NCBI GenBank assembly: GCA_964390065.1
Contig: CAYMGX010000010.1
Span: forward strand, 1 to 53,886
Length of the DNA: 53,886 nt
DNA from: JAAZBG01 sp964390065
GTDB taxonomy: Bacteria > Fibrobacterota > Chitinivibrionia > Chitinivibrionales > Chitinispirillaceae
Reading direction: 5' to 3'
The notes below the pieces were generated by a model. It had not been told where the DNA came from. It saw only the letters and a program-made list of their open reading frames with translations, and made no database searches. Shown here piece after piece: positions 34,227 through 43,345 of this stretch. A program made the translations under genes and the position numbers. Position 1 is the first letter of the stretch, and every line of letters begins with the position of its first letter.

Positions 34227-34332
34227 TGATATCTGTCCGGATGCTTCAAGTGTTGTTATAATATGGTAGACTCTTGCTTGATAGACTGGATGTAAATGTG
34301 CTGGAATGAATGATCGGTTTGTGTCAAAATAG

Positions 34333-34348
34333 TATGACTTTAGTCATA
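34333..34348. promoter_or_regulatory. Palindromic operator-like site before the NtrC-type gene
   Basis: TATGACT (34333-34339) and AGTCATA (34342-34348) are perfect inverted arms with a TT centre. It lies about 80 nt upstream of the regulator start and may be an autoregulation site. No matching site was searched elsewhere. Confidence 0.45.
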
Positions 34349-34426
34349 AAAAGGTTGTTGACGTATTGCATCAAGGGATTGCAGATATTTTATAACTGCT
34401 TATAACAGATAGCCGGATAAAAGAAT

Positions 34427-35818
34427 ATGAGTAAAGGTAAAATTCTTGTTGTTGATGACGAAGCGAGTCTTCGACTATTATTAAGCAGTGAATTATCACG
34501 TGCCGGGTATGTTGTAGAAACTGCAACTGATGGAGAAAATGCACTCGCAAGACTGCGGGAAGATTTCTTTCATGTAGTGCTACTTGATATCGTAATGCCA
34601 AGAATGGATGGTATTGAGGTACTTCGTATAATCAAATCCGAAGGCATACCATCCGAAGTTATAATCCTTACCGGAAATGCAACTCTCGAAAGTGCCATCG
34701 AGAGCATGAAACTTGGTGCATTTGAATACATTCGAAAGCCGTACACGCTCAATGAGTTGATAATTCAGATTGACAGAGCAATAGAGCATCAACATTCACA
34801 GTTTGACTTGAAGGCTCTTCGCAATGAGCTTATCAAGAAGGGACATGGAGGGAAACTTGTTGGTAAAAGCAAAGTTATGGTTGCTTTACAGGCAATTCTC
34901 GAACGAATTGCGCCAACTCAATCTACTGTATTAATCCTTGGTGATAGCGGTACAGGAAAGGAACTTGTTGCGCGATCAATTCACGATATGAGCCCGCGTC
35001 ATGATAAACCGTTCATTGCAATTAACTGCGCAACTTTTTCTGAAACTCTTCTTGAGAGTGAATTGTTTGGATATGAAAAAGGAGCATTTACTGATGCAAA
35101 AACACAGAAACGTGGTTTGGCAGAAATCGCTGATGGTGGTACGCTGTTTCTTGATGAAATCGGTGAAATTCCGATGCATTTTCAGGCAAAACTGCTTCGG
35201 TTCCTTGAAACTGGTGAAATACGGCGTGTCGGTGGTACAAAAGATATAATGCTTAATGTGCGCATTATCTGTGCAACTAACCAACCGCTTGAACAGCTCG
35301 TTGAGGAGAATAAATTCAGAGCTGATCTTTATTATCGTTTAAATGTATTGTGTGTAAACATTCCTCCATTACGGGACAGAATTGATGATATCCCGCTTCT
35401 TGTCAATAGCTTTCTTGCTGCACAGGAGTTTAAAAAAGAGTTTGATGATAGTGCAATGGAACTTTTGAAAGCGTATGACTGGAAAGGAAATGTGCGTGAA
35501 TTAAAAAATGTTATTGAACGCACATGCATTCTGGCTCAGGGGAAAATTGTCAGTGCAGATGATTTATCATTTCTTCGTGTTAAAAAGAAAGTAGATAGTG
35601 TACCAGATGAGGAGATCGGAGAATTACCACCAGCACCGGAAATGATGGTTGAACCAGGATCATCATGGTCATTAAAAGAAATGGAACGAAAGCATATACT
35701 TAATGTATTGAAATTAACAAATGGGCACAGGGGTAAAGCTGCAAAAATCCTTGAAATCAATGCCAAAACACTGTATTTGAAAATGAAAGCATATAATATT
35801 GTTTCTGTTTACGAATAA
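34427..35818 (+). CDS. Sigma-54-dependent NtrC-type response regulator
   Basis: A 463-aa enhancer-binding activator. The receiver (D54 in VVLLDIVMPRMDG, K104 in YIRKPY) is followed by an AAA+ domain with Walker A GDSGTGKE (172-179) and LFLDEIGEIP as Walker B. The sigma-54 contact loop reads GAFTDA (219-224) where GAFTGA is canonical. A C-terminal Fis-type helix-turn-helix ends the protein (KAAKILEINAKTLYLKM). It activates RNA polymerase containing RpoN at remote sites. The preceding soluble hybrid kinase is a likely signal source. No sigma-54 promoter was identified in the window. Confidence 0.92.
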   Translation: MSKGKILVVDDEASLRLLLSSELSRAGYVVETATDGENALARLREDFFHVVLLDIVMPRMDGIEVLRIIKSEGIPSEVIILTGNATLESAIESMKLGAFEYIRKPYTLNELIIQIDRAIEHQHSQFDLKALRNELIKKGHGGKLVGKSKVMVALQAILERIAPTQSTVLILGDSGTGKELVARSIHDMSPRHDKPFIAINCATFSETLLESELFGYEKGAFTDAKTQKRGLAEIADGGTLFLDEIGEIPMHFQAKLLRFLETGEIRRVGGTKDIMLNVRIICATNQPLEQLVEENKFRADLYYRLNVLCVNIPPLRDRIDDIPLLVNSFLAAQEFKKEFDDSAMELLKAYDWKGNVRELKNVIERTCILAQGKIVSADDLSFLRVKKKVDSVPDEEIGELPPAPEMMVEPGSSWSLKEMERKHILNVLKLTNGHRGKAAKILEINAKTLYLKMKAYNIVSVYE

Positions 35819-36152
35819 TGTTCTGTAGTAACCCTGCATTCACCCGAATTATACTCGAATATACAATGAGCCTGATTATAACCCTGACATTCTTTCTCTT
35901 AAGTAAACATATGGCTGATGAATAAATTGTACCTATTTCTATTATGAATTTTGTATTTTAACCTAAATCCGCTGTTGAATCGTGATGCTCTGCGCAAGCT
36001 ATTGTCACATCTTGCATTGCAAAAATGCTCACCATACTGCACCGAGTATGCCTGCGCTTTTTGCAAAACAATCTGTAACAATATCTTGTGCATATCACTC
36101 ACGCTCAACCGTGGAATTTAGGTTTTAAGTGCAACTTTTTTAACAATGGATT
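35819..36152. other. Intergenic region with compound hairpin
   Basis: About 334 bp between the NtrC-type and SDR genes. The nested hairpin at 36017-36066 is the only clear structure; otherwise no gene or motif is seen. Confidence 0.55.
36017..36066. repeat. Nested inverted repeats (compound hairpin)
   Basis: An outer 9-bp stem TTGCAAAAA (36017-36025)/TTTTTGCAA (36058-36066) encloses an inner 6-bp stem CATACT (36033-36038)/AGTATG (36045-36050). Outer and inner arms are perfect. It may be an RNA element, an operator or an incidental AT-rich structure. No homologue is recognised. Confidence 0.45.
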
Positions 36153-37706
36153 ATGGTAATGAATATTGGTAATAAAATAGACTCAAATCAGATTACTTCC
36201 TGTATCAATACTCTTGAGCAGTTGCTTGATAATCCATCAATAATTGCTCAACTACCTGAGGATCAGCGGATTACACTGCTCAAAGCTGCCGGAAAGCTGT
36301 CACGGCCTGACAGAGATGAGAAAAAGAAAATAAACAAGGAACAGAACCGGCTTAAGCGGCTTCAGATTATTCAAAAGGAGCGCCAGGCACGTGCACAAAC
36401 CGGTATTCGTAAAGCCAGGGAAAATCAGGTTTTTATTGCACCAAATCAGATTGAAACTGATAACCGGAGTCTATCTGATTCAGATACGGTACACAACTCA
36501 CCCGGAACATGTTATGTATGTAAAGCTGAATTTACAAAACTTCACCATTTTTACGATACAATGTGTGAAAAATGTGCAGACTTCAATTACAATAAACGTT
36601 TCCAAACAGCGAATCTGGAGAATCAGGTTACTCTTATTACCGGTTCACGTTTAAAAATTGGTTATCAGGCAACATTAATGATGTTGAGAGCTGGGGCGAC
36701 AGTCATTGCCACTACGAGATTTCCAGTTGATTCTGCACTTAGATTCTCAAAAGAACCTGATTTTCATAGTTGGAGTAAGCGGTTGCAGATTTTTGGTCTG
36801 GATCTTCGTCACACTCCAAGTGTGGAACTGTTCTGTAATTTCTTTGAACGACAATACTCACGACTTGACATAATTGTCAACAATGCAGCGCAGACAGTCC
36901 GTCGGCCACCCGGGTTTTATGCACATCTCATGCCTAATGAGTCGCTTGATTATAAGGATATTCCACAATCGGCACAACCTCTGCTGTCACATTACAGAGA
37001 ATGTACAGAACACCTGCTTAGCTTTAAAGATGCAGATTCTGTAGCTGATAAAGCTCTTCCTGTTGCCTGGAATGGTACTGCACCGGGCATTGGAATCCGG
37101 TCTGCTGCAAAGCTTTCTCAGATACCATACTCGTTTGACAGTTCTATCGCTGCGGCTGAAGTATTTCCTGTTGGTCAACTTGATGCAGATTTGCAACAGG
37201 TTGATTTGCGTTCTACCAACAGTTGGAGACTGCGGCTTGGTGAAAATGAGATTCCAACAGCGGAAATGCTTGAAATCCAGCTTGTAAATGCTGTTGCACC
37301 ATTTGTTTTATGTAATAAGCTTATTCCGATTATGAAAAGAGATTATACTGGGCAAAAGCATATTGTAAATGTGTCTGCGATGGAAGGGAAATTTTTCAGA
37401 TGGAAAAAAGATGAACGTCATCCGCATACAAATATGGCTAAAGCTGCTTTAAACATGCTTACACATTCATCTGCCGAGGCATTATCGAAATACGGGATCT
37501 TTATGAATGCTGTTGACACCGGCTGGGTTACTGATGAAGATCCGGTTTTGCTTGCAAAACGCAAACAGGAGCTTCATGACTTTCAACCTCCTCTTGACAT
37601 TGTGGATGGTGCCGCAAGAGTCTGTGACCCATTCTTTGATGGGATCAATACCGGAAAGCATTGGTGTGGTAAGTTTCTAAAAGATTATTTTCCGATAGAC
37701 TGGTAA
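36153..37706 (+). CDS. SDR-like protein with N-terminal coiled coil and CxxC-CxxC zinc site
   Basis: A 517-aa protein of unknown substrate. Residues 52-90 are Lys/Arg/Gln-rich and likely coiled. Four Cys (C120, C123, C138, C141) form a CYVC-x14-CEKC zinc-type pair. From about residue 155 comes a Rossmann fold (TLITGSRLKIGYQ) with NNAAQ and VNVSAMEG (S408). The usual YxxxK is altered: Lys430 has Thr426 where Tyr should be, so ordinary SDR catalysis is doubtful. C-terminal DTGWVTDE and AARVCDPF resemble the SDR end. ATG at 36153 or 36159 is possible, and no good Shine-Dalgarno is visible. Neighbours offer no functional clue. Confidence 0.7.
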   Translation: MVMNIGNKIDSNQITSCINTLEQLLDNPSIIAQLPEDQRITLLKAAGKLSRPDRDEKKKINKEQNRLKRLQIIQKERQARAQTGIRKARENQVFIAPNQIETDNRSLSDSDTVHNSPGTCYVCKAEFTKLHHFYDTMCEKCADFNYNKRFQTANLENQVTLITGSRLKIGYQATLMMLRAGATVIATTRFPVDSALRFSKEPDFHSWSKRLQIFGLDLRHTPSVELFCNFFERQYSRLDIIVNNAAQTVRRPPGFYAHLMPNESLDYKDIPQSAQPLLSHYRECTEHLLSFKDADSVADKALPVAWNGTAPGIGIRSAAKLSQIPYSFDSSIAAAEVFPVGQLDADLQQVDLRSTNSWRLRLGENEIPTAEMLEIQLVNAVAPFVLCNKLIPIMKRDYTGQKHIVNVSAMEGKFFRWKKDERHPHTNMAKAALNMLTHSSAEALSKYGIFMNAVDTGWVTDEDPVLLAKRKQELHDFQPPLDIVDGAARVCDPFFDGINTGKHWCGKFLKDYFPIDW

Positions 37707-37840
37707 TGGAATGGCCGGGATGAACGACGAATGGAACTATAGGATAAAATCAGACCCAGGTTTTCCAATGATGACTGGTTCCTTGAAATAGAGTGTACTA
37801 TATTCCATTTTCACAAAAAGAGTGTTTGGAGCATAATGAA

Positions 37841-38185
37841 TTAAAATGGAAGATCATCGTCTTTTTTAGACTTTTTTCCTTTGCCGTTCCTGAAAGTCTT
37901 AATTTTATTGTTGATTTCGAAGTCTTGTTGTCTAAAGTTACCATCGCTGTTATCAAAGTCATCATTGATAAAATCCATAAAATCATCATCGTCGTCATCG
38001 AAATCTTTAAATGTTCCATACATGTTGCTAAATGATTCGGTCATACTTTTATATGAGCAACAAAGAAGATTTACTGTCTCGGCAATGGCTTTCTTCTGGT
38101 TGGCATCATTGTTTTTTTCAATTAGTCTTAATTGCGATTCAATTGTCGCAATAAGTGCAGTCATCATTTTAGGCGCATTATCCAT
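37841..38185 (-). CDS. Small acidic protein with SSB-type C-terminal tail
   Basis: A 114-aa protein: helical N-terminus (residues 1-60), an Asp-rich stretch (62-80, DFDDDDDDFMDFINDDFD), a basic linker (KGKKSKK) and the final residues DDDLPF. The ending matches the acidic C-terminal tip of bacterial single-stranded DNA-binding proteins, which recruits RecO, RecQ, PriA and other repair proteins. No OB-fold is seen, so this is not SSB itself. AAGGA lies 8 nt before the ATG, which supports translation. A mimic or adaptor of the SSB-partner network is inferred. The hydrophobic frame on the other strand is an antisense shadow. Confidence 0.75.
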   Translation of the reverse strand: MDNAPKMMTALIATIESQLRLIEKNNDANQKKAIAETVNLLCCSYKSMTESFSNMYGTFKDFDDDDDDFMDFINDDFDNSDGNFRQQDFEINNKIKTFRNGKGKKSKKDDDLPF

Positions 38186-38556
38186 AAAAATATCCTTTCA
38201 TCAATATCAAAAAATACGGAAATATAAGGTTACTGAATTGTATGATGCAATCAATCACTGTAATGCCATGACTCTTATAATATAAGAAATTACAGAATCT
38301 TATACCTAAAAAATACACGAATTCCCTGGAATATGATACGATTAAACAAGATTAATGATCAAAACAACACAATGAAAGAGGAATTTATACTCAAAACGTT
38401 AGTTTTACCGTATACTTAGCTCGATCAAAATTAAAAGAATTTACTGATTTTTTATGGAATTGATCTGCACATAACCTATTTTGTACCGCTTGGAGTAGCA
38501 GGTGTATGATGGTTGTATATCTGTGAAAAATTGTATAAACAGAAAGAAAGAAGTAC
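38186..38556. other. Long intergenic leader of the helicase gene
   Basis: About 371 bp of AT-rich non-coding sequence. It includes a short palindrome CTTATA-A-TATAAG (38274-38286) and a possible promoter at 38481-38510. Long leaders are known for some cold-shock helicase genes, but I see no defined cold-shock box. Confidence 0.5.
38481..38510 (+). promoter_or_regulatory. Candidate promoter of the helicase gene
   Basis: TTGTAC (38481-38486), an 18-nt spacer and TATGAT (38505-38510). The -10 matches 5 of 6 and the -35 is weak. Confidence 0.35.
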
Positions 38557-40242
38557 ATGGAAAAGTTCAGAGAATTGGGTTTAACTGAAAAAACATTGGC
38601 AGCTCTTGAAGCGAGGGGTTTTGAGGAACCGACTGAGATTCAGTCGATTACTATTCCTCTGTTGCTCAGCAATGAGTGCGATATTGTTGCTCAGGCTCAA
38701 ACGGGAACAGGTAAGACGGCAACCTTTGCATTACCGCTGATTGAACGCCTTAAACCTCATTCAAAACATCCTCAGGCAATTGTTCTTGCTCCGACTCGCG
38801 AGCTTGTAATACAGATTGCAGAGGAAATTAATTCACTTAAAGGTAATACAGATATCACATGTGCCCCTATTTATGGTGGGCAATCAATGGAGCTCCAATT
38901 AACCAAATTAAGAAAAGGCGTTGCGATTGTAGTTGGTACTCCCGGTCGTATCCTCGATCATCTTGAAAGAAAAACACTGATACTTGATAAAATTGAGTAT
39001 GTGATACTCGATGAAGGTGATGAGATGCTCAACATGGGATTTATTGATGATATTGAGGCGATTCTTGAGCATACTCCTGGAAAAAAACGTGTTTGCTTAT
39101 TTTCGGCGACAATGCCGGCACGAATCAAAGAACTTTCTGCAAAGTACATGAAAGATTTCAAACATGTAAAAGCACAACACAACCTTACAACAAATCTTAC
39201 AGATCAGATTTATTTTGAGGTTGCACGACAGGATAAGTTTGAAGCACTTTGTCGTATTGTTGACATTGAGAATACTTTTTATGGTATTGTTTTTTGCCGA
39301 ACAAAAATTGAAGTTGATGAACTGACATCGAAATTGATTGATAGGGGATACTCTGCAGAAGGTTTGCATGGTGATATCTCACAGGCACAGCGGGAATCAA
39401 TTCTTCGCAAATTCCGTAAACAGAATATTTCAATGCTTGTTGCTACAGACGTGGCAGCCAGGGGTATTGATATCAATAATCTTTCTCATGTTATCAACTA
39501 TTCTCTTCCTCAGGATCCGGAAAGTTACATTCACAGAATTGGAAGAACCGGACGTGCGGGAAACCAAGGTACCGCTGTTACATTTGTTACTCCGGATGAA
39601 TTCAGCAAACTTGGATTTATCAAACGCATTACCAAAGCAAGCATTCAGCGTAAGGAAGTTCCTGCGGTTGAAGCTATTGTTGATGCCCGCATGGAAAGAA
39701 TCAATTCCGAGATACGTGCTCTTATGGAATTATCTGATGATAAAAAAGGGAGTTTTCATAGCTGGGCAGATGCATTGCTTGCTGATGTTGAACCACGAAA
39801 AATAGTTGCATCCGTACTACAGTACTCTTTTGGAAAAGTACTTGACAAAAACAGCTATAAAAAACTTACGCCTGTCGGAAAACATTATGTTAAAGAACAC
39901 GTCTTTACGGAAACTGATGGTAGAACACGACTGTATATTGCAAAAGGACGTTCCAGCAATTTCACAAAGAGAAGCCTTGTAGAATTTATCGTAAAGAAAG
40001 CCGATACGCCGATGAAACTTATCGACAATGTTGAGGTTTTTGATAATTTTTCATTTATAACGGTACCTTTTGCAGAAGCTGAACATATTATTGCCAAATT
40101 AAAACAGTCCGGTGATAATCACAGACCTCTGGCAGAAAAGGCAAAACCATCAGCAGGTGATTCGGATAGAAAACGTCGTGGAGGACGGTTTGATGCTGAT
40201 GATCATGCTGTTTTTGATAAAGCACAACGACGCCGACGCTAA
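38557..40242 (+). CDS. deaD: DEAD-box ATP-dependent RNA helicase, DeaD/CsdA type
   Basis: A 561-aa helicase that remodels RNA, for example in ribosome assembly or mRNA decay. Q motif EPTEIQ, Walker A AQTGTGKT (47-54), PTREL, SAT, GIVFCRTK, ATDVAARGIDI and HRIGRTGRAG are all present. Motif II reads DEGD (152-155) rather than DEAD. A C-terminal DbpA/DeaD-like RNA-binding domain (GRTRLYIAKGRSSNFTKRSL) and a basic Arg-rich tail complete it. AAAGAAAGAAG just before the ATG is a weak Shine-Dalgarno. DeaD is preferred over RhlB or SrmB because of the C-terminal domain and length. Confidence 0.9.
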   Translation: MEKFRELGLTEKTLAALEARGFEEPTEIQSITIPLLLSNECDIVAQAQTGTGKTATFALPLIERLKPHSKHPQAIVLAPTRELVIQIAEEINSLKGNTDITCAPIYGGQSMELQLTKLRKGVAIVVGTPGRILDHLERKTLILDKIEYVILDEGDEMLNMGFIDDIEAILEHTPGKKRVCLFSATMPARIKELSAKYMKDFKHVKAQHNLTTNLTDQIYFEVARQDKFEALCRIVDIENTFYGIVFCRTKIEVDELTSKLIDRGYSAEGLHGDISQAQRESILRKFRKQNISMLVATDVAARGIDINNLSHVINYSLPQDPESYIHRIGRTGRAGNQGTAVTFVTPDEFSKLGFIKRITKASIQRKEVPAVEAIVDARMERINSEIRALMELSDDKKGSFHSWADALLADVEPRKIVASVLQYSFGKVLDKNSYKKLTPVGKHYVKEHVFTETDGRTRLYIAKGRSSNFTKRSLVEFIVKKADTPMKLIDNVEVFDNFSFITVPFAEAEHIIAKLKQSGDNHRPLAEKAKPSAGDSDRKRRGGRFDADDHAVFDKAQRRRR

Positions 40243-40379
40243 AAAAAATGATTATGGGGTTGTTTACAAGTAATGCTTGTTTCAATCCTGTATGTCATTT
40301 GTAATTCCACTGTTCAGCCTCATTTACTAACGTATTGAATCTATGCAGACATTTTAATTATCTGTTTCACAGTTTTATA

Positions 40380-41312
40380 CTATGAATTATCCTGCTCGTG
40401 ATGAAATAGGTCCTTTACAAAATGCAACAATTCGATTGATGCGTCAATTTCAGCTTTACGTATTGCAACACTTTCAATGTTAAATCCGATTGGAATGTTT
40501 TTGCCTTTCGCAAAACTTATCAGCTCGCTCGCAATATGTTTGCAAATATTCATTGACTCAAACAGAATATTGCCGCTTCGTGACAGATCATTTTTTAACC
40601 ATGATGGAATACTGATTCCGAGCCACTCCATGAACTGTATTGTTTTTAAAGTGCCACAGGGTGTCAACGTAAAGATAATCGTCGGAAGTTTAATAGAATT
40701 ATCATGGCAGTAGTAAAACAGATCTGATAAGAGGTTTCTTGATGCATCAAGATTATAAACGCATTGAGAAATAAAGAATGTGCATCCGGATTTCTGTTTA
40801 TCAATAATCCGGATGTGTTCGTCGCCTTTTTTAATATGACGTTCCGGAATGGTTACACCACCCACAGTAAGAGTGTTGTTATAAATGGAACGCAATGCGT
40901 ATGCCCGTTTCATCGGCAGTTGAGAATTCTGTTTCGTTGTTGCACAGCCCACAAATACTGATAAGTGTTTTGATAGCGCAGAGTGACTAAGCCAGTTAAC
41001 AAATGAGTTTTCGGTGTGTTTACCGGTACAAGTGTAAATAATTGATGGATATGGTAATTCCGAAAGATACTTTTCTCGGTACAATAACGGATCAATTGTC
41101 GCAAGAAATGGAAATGGACGTTCAGCACTGGTTCTTCCAGCCTCATCCTGAATATCATACAACACCAGTGCATCAACAGGAAGATTACGGAGGCGATTGA
41201 GCTGTCTTTCTGCTATTTCAGCGATTTTTTCATCCTCCGTATCAAGCTTGGGAGGAGTAATTCCATATATTATGATACCTGTTTGGGACCGATTTAATTT
41301 ATCAATTAACAT
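40380..41312 (-). CDS. Methylenetetrahydrofolate reductase-like protein
   Basis: A 310-aa protein that resembles the MTHFR TIM-barrel flavoprotein family: YGITPPKLDTEDEKI near the start, GGVTIPERH, KSGCTFFISQCVYN and the late PSWLKNDLSRSG. Overall identity to MetF is clearly weak, so substrate and whether FAD is bound are open. It is the last gene of a minus-strand operon with the flavodoxin immediately upstream (42-nt gap). That suggests the flavodoxin could supply electrons (inference). No convincing Shine-Dalgarno is seen. Confidence 0.65.
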   Translation of the reverse strand: MLIDKLNRSQTGIIIYGITPPKLDTEDEKIAEIAERQLNRLRNLPVDALVLYDIQDEAGRTSAERPFPFLATIDPLLYREKYLSELPYPSIIYTCTGKHTENSFVNWLSHSALSKHLSVFVGCATTKQNSQLPMKRAYALRSIYNNTLTVGGVTIPERHIKKGDEHIRIIDKQKSGCTFFISQCVYNLDASRNLLSDLFYYCHDNSIKLPTIIFTLTPCGTLKTIQFMEWLGISIPSWLKNDLSRSGNILFESMNICKHIASELISFAKGKNIPIGFNIESVAIRKAEIDASIELLHFVKDLFHHEQDNS

Positions 41313-41354
41313 TTTATACTTTCAAAAAACGATAAAAAATAGGAAATGTAATTC

Positions 41355-41831
41355 TTATTTTGTAATTTTATAAAAAATCGATTTAACAAATGCATCTGTT
41401 TTAGCAGTATCATGCATTGATGATTGATTGATTATGCCACCATTTTTAATGACTGCGGCGCCGCATTCCGAAGTAAGAACATCAAGCAGTTGCTGCGCAT
41501 TGTTGCCACCTAAAAATCTGAAAGGTAGTCCCATTGTTATAAAATTGAGGATTTTCTTGCCTTTTAAAACAGGTTTTGTATTTAAGAACGCAGTGACAAC
41601 AGGTGCGGCTGCAAAAGCCCAGACTGGCGTACCAAAAATGACAGTATCGTAATTATCCAGATTTACTTTCGTCGAAATGGTAACATTTTTCAACCGGGGA
41701 CGCAATACATCTTTTGTTTCGAGTCGAATGATATCACAATTAATCTTTGCATCAGTAAATAATGATGCAATTTTGCGGGCAACAGTAAAGGTTGCACCAG
41801 TTTTTGAGTAAATTACAATAGCGACATTCAT
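41355..41831 (-). CDS. Flavodoxin-like protein
   Basis: A 158-aa flavodoxin-fold electron carrier. The FMN-phosphate loop is YSKTGATFTVA near the N-terminus. YDTVIFGTPVWAFAAAPVV is the second flavin-contact region. Length fits a short flavodoxin. GGAG lies 8 nt before the ATG. Neighbours are the MTHFR-like gene downstream and the inactive M16 gene 23 nt upstream, all on the minus strand. The electron partner is not determined. Confidence 0.88.
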   Translation of the reverse strand: MNVAIVIYSKTGATFTVARKIASLFTDAKINCDIIRLETKDVLRPRLKNVTISTKVNLDNYDTVIFGTPVWAFAAAPVVTAFLNTKPVLKGKKILNFITMGLPFRFLGGNNAQQLLDVLTSECGAAVIKNGGIINQSSMHDTAKTDAFVKSIFYKITK

Positions 41832-41854
41832 TTGAGATACTCCATGATTAAGAA

Positions 41855-43321
41855 TTAGGGCATAGCATTAAGAGCATTGACATCAACTATTTTTTGTGGT
41901 TGCTTTTTTGTTAAATCGAAAAGAATATCGTTTGCTTTCACGATCTTGCTTGTATCACCTACTGCTGTAATTGAGAAGTTTTCTTTCACAAGGTATTTGC
42001 GTGCCACAGTGTCAAGATCAGCTTTTGATAACTTCCTGATTGCATCAACATAATTCTTATAATGATCCGGGGATCTTCCGTTGTATTCATTCATTGCGTA
42101 ATTAGATACAATGTCAAAAGGAGAACGAAACATTGATGGCAGTTCAGAGAGAAAGACTGATTTTACATCAGCAACTTCCTTATCTGTTACTCCGTATTTT
42201 AGAATCGTATCCAGCTCATTGAAAATAATCCCTGTCGCTTTTGAAAATGTTTCTGATTTAGTAAAGAATGTGATATACCATGTTGATTGCATGGTATAAT
42301 TCGACTCTGCAACACTGTAAATTGAATATGTCAATCCTTCATCAGAACGGACTTTTGAACTTAATCTTGATGTAAAGCTTCCTCCACCAAAAATTTCATT
42401 CAGAGCAATTACCGGATAGTAGTCATCATGTGGGCGTTTAAAAAGGGGTATTCCAAGGCGGACATATGCCTGGGAAATATTTTTGTTGACAACGAGCGAC
42501 TTCAATGCCGGTTTGCTTTGGATGACCGGGAATATTGTGTCGGTAACCATATCACTTTTCGGGAAAAGAGTTTCAAGTTTCTTAATCAAAGTATCTCTAT
42601 CGAATGACCCCGCTACGGCAAGAATCATATTACCGGATCTAAAGTACTTTTTGTGTGTCTTCAGAAGATCATCACGGGTAATTGATACAATCGTTTTTTC
42701 TGATGTAAAACGGCTGTTTTTTGTCGATTGATACATATGTTTATCATACGCAAAACTGAGCGTTGGACCTGGATTATCAAAACGATGTTTAATAGATTCG
42801 ATGAGTATTGCTTTATGTTGATCGATTTTTTTCTGTTCATAGGCGGGATTAAAAAGCATCTTTTTTAAAAGTGCAAGAGATGTATCGGTATATTCAGAAA
42901 GAAATGACGCTTTAAAATTACACATATCATCTGAAATACTAAAACTGATACTGATCGCTTTTTGTCCAAGAATATTATCCAAAGAGTCTGCCGTGATTGT
43001 TTCCGTCCCGCCTGAACGTATAAGCGTTCCGACAAGGCTTGCCATGCCGACTTTGTCATCAGGATCAAATAATGAACCGTAACGAACGGTACCGCTTATT
43101 TTTACAAGTGGCAGTGAGGAGTCTGATGCAATGTAGGTACGGAGACCATTTCCCAATACTGTGCGATACTTCTCCCCGGTCGGAACAGACCAATTAAGTG
43201 AATCATATTTAAGATTCTTTGGGTGTAATGGTATTTCCGTGTTTTGAGCGTAAACAATACAAACAGGAATTACGACAACAATGATGGATTTTAATAAGTA
43301 TGTGTATATATTGTTAACCAT
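41855..43321 (-). CDS. M16-family peptidase-like protein lacking the HxxEH zinc motif
   Basis: A 488-aa secreted protein (signal peptide with SIIVVVIPVCIVYAQ) of the insulinase/pitrilysin fold. The fold is supported by GLRTYIASDSSLPLVK, LIRSGGTETI, FGGGSFTSRL and SDEGLTYSIYS. The catalytic HxxEH is missing: the equivalent segment reads GMASLVGTLIRSG. It is therefore probably the non-catalytic partner of the active M16 protein encoded 24 nt upstream, as in other paired M16 heterodimers. Confidence 0.85.
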   Translation of the reverse strand: MVNNIYTYLLKSIIVVVIPVCIVYAQNTEIPLHPKNLKYDSLNWSVPTGEKYRTVLGNGLRTYIASDSSLPLVKISGTVRYGSLFDPDDKVGMASLVGTLIRSGGTETITADSLDNILGQKAISISFSISDDMCNFKASFLSEYTDTSLALLKKMLFNPAYEQKKIDQHKAILIESIKHRFDNPGPTLSFAYDKHMYQSTKNSRFTSEKTIVSITRDDLLKTHKKYFRSGNMILAVAGSFDRDTLIKKLETLFPKSDMVTDTIFPVIQSKPALKSLVVNKNISQAYVRLGIPLFKRPHDDYYPVIALNEIFGGGSFTSRLSSKVRSDEGLTYSIYSVAESNYTMQSTWYITFFTKSETFSKATGIIFNELDTILKYGVTDKEVADVKSVFLSELPSMFRSPFDIVSNYAMNEYNGRSPDHYKNYVDAIRKLSKADLDTVARKYLVKENFSITAVGDTSKIVKANDILFDLTKKQPQKIVDVNALNAMP

Positions 43322-43345
43322 GAATAGCTCTTTCTGTAAATGTCC

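Noticed and set aside
34227..34426. A direct repeat of TAGACT separated by 9 nt before the NtrC-type gene
   Set aside because: Short 6-bp repeats are expected by chance in AT-rich intergenic sequence.
37881..38285. A 134-codon plus-strand frame that looks like a hydrophobic membrane protein
   Set aside because: It is antisense to the acidic SSB-tail gene. Asp codons read backward give Ile/Ser/Val-rich hydrophobic sequence, and it lacks a Shine-Dalgarno.
39338..39805. A 155-codon plus-strand frame inside the helicase gene
   Set aside because: It is a shifted frame within canonical helicase motifs and shows no independent features.
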